From a candidate division Zixibacteria bacterium RBG_16_43_9 (GTDB lineage: Bacteria; Zixibacteria; MSB-5A5; RBG-16-43-9): 5,601 nt of DNA. The position numbers were made by a program, and so were the translations under genes. Where the stretch lies: the NCBI GenBank assembly GCA_001775355.1, contig MEWM01000075.1:9582-15182 (forward strand). Direction: 5' to 3'. The notes below the pieces were generated by a model, which searched no databases, had not been told where the DNA came from, and saw only the letters and a program-made list of their open reading frames with translations. Below, piece after piece: positions 1 through 5,601 of the stretch. Numbering within the stretch: position 1 is the stretch's first letter; every line of letters begins with the position of its first letter.

Positions 1-62
1 AAATATCTTTTTATTTACCCCTCTCCTTAATCCTCTCCCAAAAGGGGAGAGGAAAATATCTT
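1..62. repeat. Pyrimidine/purine hairpin flanked by a 9-bp direct repeat
   Basis: CCTCTCCC (32-39) pairs perfectly with GGGAGAGG (45-52) around a 5-nt loop. CCTCTCC also occurs at 20-26, so two left arms can compete for the same right arm. AAATATCTT stands on both sides (1-9 and 54-62) and looks like a target-site duplication around a 44-bp insert. Similar CCTCTCCC...GGGAGAGG palindromes are familiar as dispersed repeats in many bacterial genomes. The element lies about 45 bp beyond the antiporter stop. It has no T-run on either strand, so it is not a canonical terminator, although it may still protect the mRNA end. Confidence 0.6.
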
Positions 63-66
63 CCTT

Positions 67-92
67 CGCTACCATAGGAGAGACAACGCTAC
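67..92. repeat. Degenerate partial copy of the 58-bp element, just beyond the antiporter stop
   Basis: AGGAGAGACAACGCTAC at 76-92 matches 1309-1325 of the full element at 16 of 17 positions, covering the loop, right arm of hairpin B and outer arm. CGCTACCA also recurs at 67-74 and 1321-1328. The left arms of the element are not recognisable here. The antiporter gene is thus bracketed by related repeat sequence in the same orientation. Confidence 0.6.
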
Positions 93-96
93 AGTC

Positions 97-1257
97 TCAA
101 GTCTCTCTTTTCACGTTCTTAGTCAATCCCCTCAAAATCGGAGGAGTTATCAGGGTAGTTGCCATTACCATAAATATGATCACAGTGTAAAGGTCAGAAG
201 TTATAGCTTTCATGCTCATGCCGATCGAAGCGATGATCATCCCTACTTCTCCACGAGGCACCATTCCAAAACCGACCACAACGGCATCTTTTTTCCCTAA
301 ATTTAGAGCACCCAGGCCACATCCTATGAGTTTTCCTAAGATCGCGAAAACGGTTATAATCAGGGCAGCCCATAAAAGCGCTGGCTTGGCAAATATGGAA
401 AGGTCAACCCAGCTTCCCAAGATTACAAAGAAAAAAGGAACCAGGAAGTTGTATAGAGATTCTGTTTTTATCGATAGGTTATACTCTAAATTCAGCCCTG
501 AAAGAACCATCCCGGCTAAAAATGCTCCAACTATGGCCGCCAAGTCTATGTAGCTGGCAACCGCTGATAGAAAAAGACAGAAAAGAATTGCCAGGGAGAA
601 GACTGCGTCCCTGGTACGAAAACTTGCGACTCTTGGAATCATCCGGTAAACCACCCTTCTGCCGATTATTATCAGAAAGGCTATGAACCCAATTGCCTCT
701 AAAGTAATTAGACCAATTTTGACTAAAGATAAAGTCCCTTTGCCCAAGCCAGTGACAATAGCTAAGACCACCAGCCCGATTACATCATCAATCACTGCCG
801 CCCCTAAGATGACCCGGGCAATTTTCGTGTCCAGAATACCGAGATCCGCAAATACCCGGGCAGTGATACCCACGCTGGTTGCCACCATAGCCGCACCGAT
901 GAACATCGCCTCTACTGTGGTGTGATCTATTATCAGCACGTAAAGGTATCCAAAGATGAAGGGAAAGATCACGCCCAGGAAGGCAACTACCAGGGAAGTT
1001 CTCCCCACGGTCATAATGTCTTCGACCTTGGTCTGCAGCCCGACAGTGAAAAGAAGGATTATCGCTCCGATCTGAGCTAAAACCGGAAATATCTCCGAGG
1101 TGCCGATGAGATTAAAAACCTGGGGTCCCAGAATGACCCCGGCTAAAATTTCGCCGATCACCGCGGACTGTTTGAACCTCTCGAAAATCTCGCCTAAGAG
1201 CTTAGCTGAGGCAAAGATTAAGAATAAGCTGAAGAGAATCTGGGTTATGTTTTCCAT
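97..1257 (-). CDS. CPA2-family Na+(K+)/H+ antiporter, KefB/NapA-type membrane domain
   Basis: This integral inner-membrane transporter exchanges protons for Na+ or K+, serving pH and cation homeostasis. The 386 residues are almost entirely hydrophobic, with about 12-13 membrane segments, the usual size of the bare exchanger domain. Family hallmarks: GEILAGVILGP at 35-45, LLFTVGLQ at 68-75, the unwound-helix signature ATSVGITARV at 126-135, the cation/proton-binding aspartate pair Asp157-Asp158 in GAAVIDDVIGL, PFFFVILGSWVDL near 274-286, and GMVPRGEVGMI at 331-341 with Arg335 and Glu337. The Asp-Asp pair is typical of CPA2 exchangers such as NapA; whether transport is electrogenic cannot be read from the sequence. 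No RCK/TrkA-N nucleotide-binding domain follows, unlike KefB/KefC, so control by NADH or glutathione is not evident. The ATG at 1257 opens directly into the first membrane helix and has a weak GGA seven bases upstream. The gene follows the kinase in the same direction but is separated by a terminator and its own candidate promoter. Ion specificity is unresolved. Confidence 0.95.
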   Translation of the reverse strand: MENITQILFSLFLIFASAKLLGEIFERFKQSAVIGEILAGVILGPQVFNLIGTSEIFPVLAQIGAIILLFTVGLQTKVEDIMTVGRTSLVVAFLGVIFPFIFGYLYVLIIDHTTVEAMFIGAAMVATSVGITARVFADLGILDTKIARVILGAAVIDDVIGLVVLAIVTGLGKGTLSLVKIGLITLEAIGFIAFLIIIGRRVVYRMIPRVASFRTRDAVFSLAILFCLFLSAVASYIDLAAIVGAFLAGMVLSGLNLEYNLSIKTESLYNFLVPFFFVILGSWVDLSIFAKPALLWAALIITVFAILGKLIGCGLGALNLGKKDAVVVGFGMVPRGEVGMIIASIGMSMKAITSDLYTVIIFMVMATTLITPPILRGLTKNVKRET

Positions 1258-1267
1258 TTTTTATTCC
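1258..1267 (-). promoter_or_regulatory. Weak ribosome-binding site of the antiporter, abutting the palindromic element
   Basis: On the minus strand the ten bases before the ATG read GGAATAAAAA. The only Shine-Dalgarno-like match is GGA (1267-1265), seven bases from the ATG. It begins at the base immediately after the closing CTAC arm of the 58-bp element. Translation initiation may therefore be sensitive to folding of that element, although the A-rich spacer itself is unstructured. Confidence 0.5.
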
Positions 1268-1325
1268 GTAGCGTCCTCACTCCCGTGAGGACGACAACTC
1301 GTTGCCTCAGGAGAGGCAACGCTAC
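1268..1325. repeat. 58-bp composite palindromic element (two hairpins closed by a third stem) in the antiporter leader
   Basis: Outer arms GTAG (1268-1271) and CTAC (1322-1325) enclose two perfect hairpins. Hairpin A has arms CGTCCTCAC (1272-1280) and GTGAGGACG (1285-1293). Hairpin B has arms CGTTGCCTC (1300-1308) and GAGGCAACG (1313-1321). Each has a 9-bp stem and a 4-nt loop, and a 6-nt linker (1294-1299) joins them. All pairs are Watson-Crick, so either strand can fold. In minus-strand RNA, hairpin A has a GGGA (GNRA-type) loop and hairpin B a UCCU loop, and the two could pair with each other. A partial copy occurs at 76-92 and related modules at 1448-1478. It is best described as a REP- or MITE-like mobile palindrome; a structured regulatory leader is the alternative. 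Confidence 0.8.
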
Positions 1326-1335
1326 CACATAAATT

Positions 1336-1347
1336 AAAGAATTCTTT
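1336..1347. promoter_or_regulatory. 12-bp perfect palindrome AAAGAATTCTTT, possible operator
   Basis: AAAGAATTCTTT is a perfect dyad lying just downstream of the predicted transcription start (near 1350) of the antiporter. That position would suit a repressor site. AT-rich spacers often contain such palindromes by chance, and no second copy is seen in the window, so this is only a candidate. Confidence 0.2.
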
Positions 1348-1356
1348 TCACCTCTA

Positions 1357-1384
1357 ATTTCATCTTTGGATAGAGAAATGTCAA
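1357..1384 (-). promoter_or_regulatory. Candidate sigma70-type promoter for the antiporter gene
   Basis: A perfect -35 hexamer TTGACA (1384-1379) is followed, after 16 bp, by TGAAAT (1362-1357), which matches four of six positions of TATAAT. The start of transcription would fall near 1350, giving a leader of roughly 93 nt before the ATG at 1257. The -35 box starts one base beyond the T-run of the kinase terminator. The -10 box is weak and the spacing short, so the call rests mostly on the -35 box and its position. Confidence 0.5.
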
Positions 1385-1385
1385 C

Positions 1386-1416
1386 AAAAAAAGCCGTGGA
1401 GTTTTTACCACGGCTT
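1386..1416 (-). terminator. Rho-independent terminator of the kinase gene
   Basis: Read on the minus strand, a perfect 9-bp stem (AAGCCGTGG at 1416-1408, CCACGGCTT at 1399-1391) closes an 8-nt loop. It is followed by a run of seven T (1392-1386), of which the first two are also the end of the stem. It lies about 67 bp beyond the kinase stop codon. The plus-strand side has no T-run, so it acts in one direction. It should separate kinase transcription from the antiporter. Confidence 0.9.
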
Positions 1417-1447
1417 CTAATCGAATTGAATTGTTATCATCTGTGAA

Positions 1448-1478
1448 CGTCGTCCGCCTCAGGTGGACTGGCCCGACG
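1448..1478. repeat. Imperfect palindromic repeat just beyond the kinase stop codon
   Basis: The inner arms GTCCGCC (1452-1458) and GGTGGAC (1462-1468) pair around a 3-nt loop, with one G-T wobble on the plus strand (an A-C mismatch on the minus strand). Outer arms CGTC (1448-1451) and GACG (1475-1478) add a further stem with a 6-nt bulge. It shares the 8-mer GCCTCAGG with hairpin B of the 58-bp element, and GTCGTCC with the reverse complement of 1289-1295. It starts four bases beyond the kinase stop and could stabilise the 3' end of that mRNA. It has no T-run, so it is not the terminator. Confidence 0.6.
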
Positions 1479-1482
1479 AGAA

Positions 1483-4400
1483 CTAAGCGTTGATCTTTTC
1501 CAGTTTCTTCTCCTCCCTTTTCTTTTTAATCTTCTGGGCGTCATTTAAGATCTCAAAAAGCTTTTTTACCTCAAAGGGTTTTGCCATCAATAGATCTACC
1601 GAGTGAGCTTTTAATTTCCTGGAATCTACCTGGGTTCCCCAGCCGGTAACCATCACGATGACCACCTCCGGGTTTATAGACTTTAACCTGTCCGCCACTT
1701 CCCATCCGGACATCTCTGGCATCGAAAGGTCAGTGAACACGATGTCGAATTCCTCCTTTTCGAAAAGCTCCACCCCTTTCAAACTGTCATCCACGGCTAC
1801 AGCCCTATATCCTCGGGATTGAAGAATGTCGCAAAGCAACTCCCGGATTGCAGGTTCATCATCGATTATCAGGATATTTTCTTTACACCCTTCTTCTGCT
1901 TTCTCCTCTTTGCCTCCTTTTTTATCCACGATTTTCTTTATAGGCAGCTTTACGCTAAAAGTGGTCCCTTTCCCTTCCTGGCTTTCAATCGAGATTTCGC
2001 CATTGTGCCTCACCACTATACCATAAGCCAGACTCATGCCCAAGCCATTCCCTTTAGGACCTTTGGTGGTGAAGAAAGGATCAAAAACCTTCCTCTGGAT
2101 CTCCTCAGACATCCCTATCCCGGTATCGCTAACAGAAGCTAAAACGTAATTCTCGTTTGACCGGGAGGAAACGGAAAGAGTGCCCCCTTTTGACATGGCA
2201 TCAAACGAATTCAGGATCATATTGACGAAAACCTCCCTAAGCTCAGAAGGGTTTCCAACAATAGGAGGTAGATTTTTGCCTAAAGATGTCTCGACCTGGA
2301 TTGAAACGCCTTTCTTCTGTGCCTCATCCTTCCATTTATGCTTGGTTATCTCCAGGGATTCTTTTAAGATCTCATTTATATCGAGCAGAATGAAGTTCTC
2401 ATCAGTTCTTAACCGGGTGAACTCCTGTATTCTCCTGACTGTCTCCGCACCATCCAGCGCAGCTTTCTCTATTACCTTCAGCCCTTTCCTTGTATCTTGC
2501 TCTTTGGCGGAAAGGAGTAAGAGCTGTGCTCTTCCCAGGATGGCACCTAAAAGGTTATTGAAATCGTGGGCAACCCCTCCAGCCATCTCGCCTAAAGCTC
2601 TTAACTTCTCAGATTGAATCAGTTGCTCCTGAGCCTCTTTGAGCTTGGCATAAGCCTGTTTCAAACTCTCGAAGAGCTTGGCATTTTCAATTGATACCGC
2701 GGCCTCATTGGCAAGTATGTTCAGAAGATTAAGATGGTTTTGATTGAACTGTTTTAAGCCTAACTTTGAGAGGGTAATAACTCCTCTGACCACTCCTTCA
2801 TAGATCATAGGAGAGGCGATTATAGATTCATCCACATAAGGTGAGCCAGGGACATGCCGCGAGTGAGGATGCCTTTCACCGTCATCTATTATCTTTGCCT
2901 CCCCGGTTTGAGCAACCCATCCGGTTATCCCTTCTCCCACCCTTAAGTGTAAGACCTCCTCGGTTTCGCCTTGATATTCCTCAACCTCGCTCCCAAAGGC
3001 GATTGGAATTAGCTCCTCTCTATTATCGTTCAGAAGGAAGACCCTGCAGTTATCAAATTCTATAACCTTTTTGATCTCATCCATAACCGCATAAGCCACG
3101 GTTTTGACGTCGTTCAATTTATTCAAACGGTTGGTGATGTTTCTGATAGCCTCTAACTGGATGATCCATTGCTCTGCTTCTTTGAAAAGATGTGAATTCT
3201 CCACTGCCATCCCGATCTGGTTACCGATCGAAGCTAAAAGTTGAATTTCATCCGAATTATATCTTCGATCTTGCTGGGTGATAACGAAAAGGGTGCCTAA
3301 TATTTTTCCCTTGGATTTCAAAGGGACTCCCAGATAAGAATGAAGCCCTTCTCTTTTCATGACCATACGCGTCAATCTGGGATCTTGGCTAATGTCCTCA
3401 ACTGTTATCGGTTCCCCGGTTGAAGCTATCCTGCCGGAAAACCCCTCACCCAATTTAAGCTTATCAACTTCTTTCACCGCTTCGGATGAAAGACCTTTAC
3501 AGGACTTTAACTCCAGCATTTTGTCGGCCTGATTCAAGATATAAATTCCTCCTGCCTGACAATCAGTCACTTCTAAGACTTTATCCAAGGTCTCATTTAA
3601 GATCAGGTCCAGGTTCAAAGATTGGTTGGTAATGGAGGAGATGGCATTCAAGGCTGAAAGCTCCTTGTTCGCCTGGATTATCTTCTGCTCGATCTTTTTG
3701 CTCTCGGTGATATCCTCGATTAAAAGTATGGCTCCATCTGGATTGCCCCGCGGGTCAAACAGAGGCACCCCATTTACCGAAAGTATAGTCTTTTTCCCAT
3801 ATAGGGAAATAAACGGGATAACCAGGTAGGCAAAAGGGGTTCCGGCTAAGAGATTCTCCAGTGGTTTAACTGCACCGCTTTCAACAACGTTAGGCATCTG
3901 GGTTATCTTCATCCCCAGGGCTTTAGACTTTCCACCTTTTTCTGTCCCCATAATCTGGCCCATCTTGGGATTTTCATAGGAGATCTTTCCTTCTTTATCC
4001 AGCCTGACAACCCCGATGGGGAGCTTTTCCACGATCTCCTGATTAAACTCTTGTAAATATCTTATCTCCTCCTCTGCTTTTTTCCTCTGGGTGATGTCGA
4101 TATCCATACAGATGAATTCCTTTTTACCGTCAGAGGAAGGTATAGAAAATATTGTAGAGTAAACTGTCCTTTCAATCCCTTCTTTGTTTTTGAATTTCCA
4201 TTCAGAGGGCCCAAAAGGTTTATTCGATTTATCCACATCTCTTAAAACTTTATGAAACTCATCTGTGGATTTTTTATCCAGTATCAATTTATCTAAAGTT
4301 TTTCCTAATGCCTCCTCCTGTGCCCAGCCGAACAACTTTTCAGCCGCTTTGTTCCAGTATATTATCCTTCCGTTTATATCATACCCTTCGATAGCCACAT

Positions 4401-5601
4401 TAGGAGTATTATCTATTATGGCATCCAATCTTTCTTCGCTTTCCCGCAGTGCCTCCTCCACTTTTTTTCGCTCGGTGACGTCTATCCCGGTGATAAGGAT
4501 ACCGACAGGTTGGCCTCCTTCGGATAATATCACCCCTCCGGGCGAGAAGAGCAAAGTATGAATCGATCCGTCCTTGGTAAGGATATCTACATCGATCTCG
4601 GGGGTGTATTCTCCTTTGAAATCTCTTTCCAACTGCGTGGCCACTTTTTCCCTCTGCTCAGGGACAACAAACTCCAGCGCGTCTCTGCCAACGATTTCCT
4701 CTTTTGAGTAACCAAATTTCTCAATCATCGCTTCGTTGATATCTTTTATTTTACCATCGATTCCAATTATCAAGTTAACTGTGGAACTCTTTTCATATAG
4801 AAACCTGTATTTATCCTCCGATTTTCGCAGAGCCTCTTCTGTCCTTTTTCGCTCTATGACAAAGGCGATGTTACCTGCAATAGTCTGGAGCAAGCGAGCC
4901 TCGTCCTCGCCAAATTGATGAGGGACATCATAATAGACCATAAACTTGCCCAGTAGCCTTCCCTGATATGAAAGAGGGATAAATCCTAAGGCTCGGATAC
5001 CTTCATCCAGGATAACTGGGAGTAGCTTTTCTAAATTTGGCTCCTCTTCTACCTTGGGGATGAAAATGGATTGAGGATTCTTTTCCTCAGGCGACCAGGG
5101 CGAATGGCCTTCGACTGCTTTTCTATAAGTTTCTGAAAGTCCTCGCCAGGCTTTAAATCGCATAACCCCATCCGGGTCGAAAAGGAGAATAGCTGACCGG
5201 TCAGCCTTTAGCGTGCGTTCCAGAGCATTCAAGGTCTCATTGTAAATTTCCTCTATCTCTTGTGCACGACTGACAGAACCGGTGAGCTGGTAAATCGTCT
5301 GTAATTGGTCGAATTGCTTGCTAATTTCTTTCTCCGCCTTTCTACGCTCGGTGATGTCCGTGCTTATTCCGATGGACCCTATGAGTTTCCCCTGCCGGTC
5401 CTTCAATGAGGAAACCGATATGCTTATAGCGATCTGACTACCATCTTTTTTAAGCAAAGTGGTTTCAAGGTTTTCTATCAGTCCATCCCCTGAGAGCTTT
5501 TCCCGTATATATTCGAGCTCTTTTTTATTAGCACAGAAATCGTAAATCTTCTTTTTGCCGATAACCTCATCCGCCTTATAACCGGTAAGCCTCTCTGCTC
5601 C
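1483..5601 (-). CDS. Hybrid sensor histidine kinase with four PAS, three GAF and a C-terminal receiver domain (5' end outside window)
   Basis: This is a signal-integrating histidine kinase that should autophosphorylate and relay phosphate to its own receiver. At least 1372 residues are visible; numbering here starts at the window edge. Domains in order: PAS1 about 1-90 (truncated, starts at GAERLTGY), GAF1 116-248, PAS2 265-378, PAS3 390-506, PAS4 520-634, GAF2 658-804, GAF3 819-975, short coiled coil 979-1000, HisKA 997-1065, HATPase 1106-1225, receiver 1241-1358, then a lysine-rich tail. The phospho-acceptor is His1012 in VAHDFNNLL (codon 2568-2566), the HDFNN type of dimerisation domain. 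The ATP site has an N-box (NMILNSFDA, from 1127), a G1 box (SDTGIG, Asp1159), FDPFFTTK, and a G2 box (GNGLGM, 1184-1188). The receiver keeps the acid pair Asp1247/Asp1248, phospho-acceptor Asp1291 (FTDLSMPE), Thr1319 and Lys1341 (AKPF), so both modules look active. No membrane segment is visible, so this part is probably cytoplasmic. An internal TTG at 5457 is not the start: upstream codons continue the PAS fold. Ligands and output partner are unknown. Confidence 0.96.
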   Translation of the reverse strand, partial: GAERLTGYKADEVIGKKKIYDFCANKKELEYIREKLSGDGLIENLETTLLKKDGSQIAISISVSSLKDRQGKLIGSIGISTDITERRKAEKEISKQFDQLQTIYQLTGSVSRAQEIEEIYNETLNALERTLKADRSAILLFDPDGVMRFKAWRGLSETYRKAVEGHSPWSPEEKNPQSIFIPKVEEEPNLEKLLPVILDEGIRALGFIPLSYQGRLLGKFMVYYDVPHQFGEDEARLLQTIAGNIAFVIERKRTEEALRKSEDKYRFLYEKSSTVNLIIGIDGKIKDINEAMIEKFGYSKEEIVGRDALEFVVPEQREKVATQLERDFKGEYTPEIDVDILTKDGSIHTLLFSPGGVILSEGGQPVGILITGIDVTERKKVEEALRESEERLDAIIDNTPNVAIEGYDINGRIIYWNKAAEKLFGWAQEEALGKTLDKLILDKKSTDEFHKVLRDVDKSNKPFGPSEWKFKNKEGIERTVYSTIFSIPSSDGKKEFICMDIDITQRKKAEEEIRYLQEFNQEIVEKLPIGVVRLDKEGKISYENPKMGQIMGTEKGGKSKALGMKITQMPNVVESGAVKPLENLLAGTPFAYLVIPFISLYGKKTILSVNGVPLFDPRGNPDGAILLIEDITESKKIEQKIIQANKELSALNAISSITNQSLNLDLILNETLDKVLEVTDCQAGGIYILNQADKMLELKSCKGLSSEAVKEVDKLKLGEGFSGRIASTGEPITVEDISQDPRLTRMVMKREGLHSYLGVPLKSKGKILGTLFVITQQDRRYNSDEIQLLASIGNQIGMAVENSHLFKEAEQWIIQLEAIRNITNRLNKLNDVKTVAYAVMDEIKKVIEFDNCRVFLLNDNREELIPIAFGSEVEEYQGETEEVLHLRVGEGITGWVAQTGEAKIIDDGERHPHSRHVPGSPYVDESIIASPMIYEGVVRGVITLSKLGLKQFNQNHLNLLNILANEAAVSIENAKLFESLKQAYAKLKEAQEQLIQSEKLRALGEMAGGVAHDFNNLLGAILGRAQLLLLSAKEQDTRKGLKVIEKAALDGAETVRRIQEFTRLRTDENFILLDINEILKESLEITKHKWKDEAQKKGVSIQVETSLGKNLPPIVGNPSELREVFVNMILNSFDAMSKGGTLSVSSRSNENYVLASVSDTGIGMSEEIQRKVFDPFFTTKGPKGNGLGMSLAYGIVVRHNGEISIESQEGKGTTFSVKLPIKKIVDKKGGKEEKAEEGCKENILIIDDEPAIRELLCDILQSRGYRAVAVDDSLKGVELFEKEEFDIVFTDLSMPEMSGWEVADRLKSINPEVVIVMVTGWGTQVDSRKLKAHSVDLLMAKPFEVKKLFEILNDAQKIKKKREEKKLEKINA

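Noticed and set aside
32..52. Hairpin downstream of the antiporter as its intrinsic terminator
   Set aside because: On the minus strand the stem is followed by ATTAAGG rather than a T-run, so it does not meet the criteria. It fits a dispersed palindromic repeat better.
1268..1325. Known cation riboswitch (for example a Na+- or Li+-responsive type) ahead of the antiporter
   Set aside because: The location is suggestive, but the element is perfectly palindromic on both strands, has minimal loops without a conserved-looking core, and has a partial copy at the other end of the gene. I recognise no riboswitch consensus. A covariance-model search of 1258-1350 would settle it.
1268..1478. CRISPR array or tRNA-like gene in the intergenic palindromes
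   Set aside because: There are no regularly spaced identical repeats with unique spacers. The two-hairpin layout lacks a T-loop, an anticodon arm and tRNA-conserved bases.
2180..2617. Plus-strand open frame of 145 codons opposite the kinase core
   Set aside because: It is antisense to the HisKA/HATPase coding region, its translation has no recognisable domain, and no promoter or ribosome-binding site was found. The other plus-strand frames (for example 212-553, 1819-2142 and 4265-4561) are the same kind of shadow.
1483..5457. Kinase starting at the internal TTG at 5457
   Set aside because: The same frame remains open from 5460 to 5601, and its translation (GAERLTGY...DEVIGKKK) is the expected first half of the PAS domain that the TTG would cut. 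The gene is truncated by the window, not started here.

Overview
The window holds two genes, both on the minus strand, plus a 225-bp intergenic region rich in palindromes. A clear intrinsic terminator, a perfect TTGACA box and the gene families present indicate a bacterium with moderate GC content (judged by eye). The phylum cannot be fixed from this sequence. The short palindromic intergenic repeats and the very large multi-PAS/GAF kinase would suit an environmental, possibly uncultured lineage, but that is inference.

Layout from right to left, which is the direction of transcription. Positions 5601-1483 carry the 3' part (at least 1372 residues) of a giant hybrid sensor histidine kinase. 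Its order is PAS (cut by the window edge)-GAF-PAS-PAS-PAS-GAF-GAF-HisKA-HATPase-receiver. The reading frame stays open to the right edge, so the true start is outside. A palindromic repeat (1448-1478) lies four bases beyond the stop, followed by a strong intrinsic terminator (1386-1416). A candidate promoter for the next gene (TTGACA at 1384-1379) begins immediately behind the terminator's T-tract. Its inferred leader of about 93 nt contains a 58-bp element made of two perfect hairpins closed by a third stem (1268-1325), ending ten bases before the next start codon. Positions 1257-97 encode a complete 386-residue CPA2-type Na+(K+)/H+ antiporter. The left end (1-96) is non-coding. It holds a pyrimidine/purine hairpin flanked by a 9-bp direct repeat, and a partial copy of the leader repeat.

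How the parts relate: the kinase is a soluble-looking signal integrator that would phosphorylate its own C-terminal receiver and pass phosphate on. The antiporter exchanges cations for protons across the membrane. The terminator and separate promoter argue that they are independent transcription units, so a functional link is not shown. Beyond these two recognisable families I see no new gene system. The most unusual material is the repeat family around the antiporter, especially the three-way-junction element placed directly against its weak ribosome-binding site.
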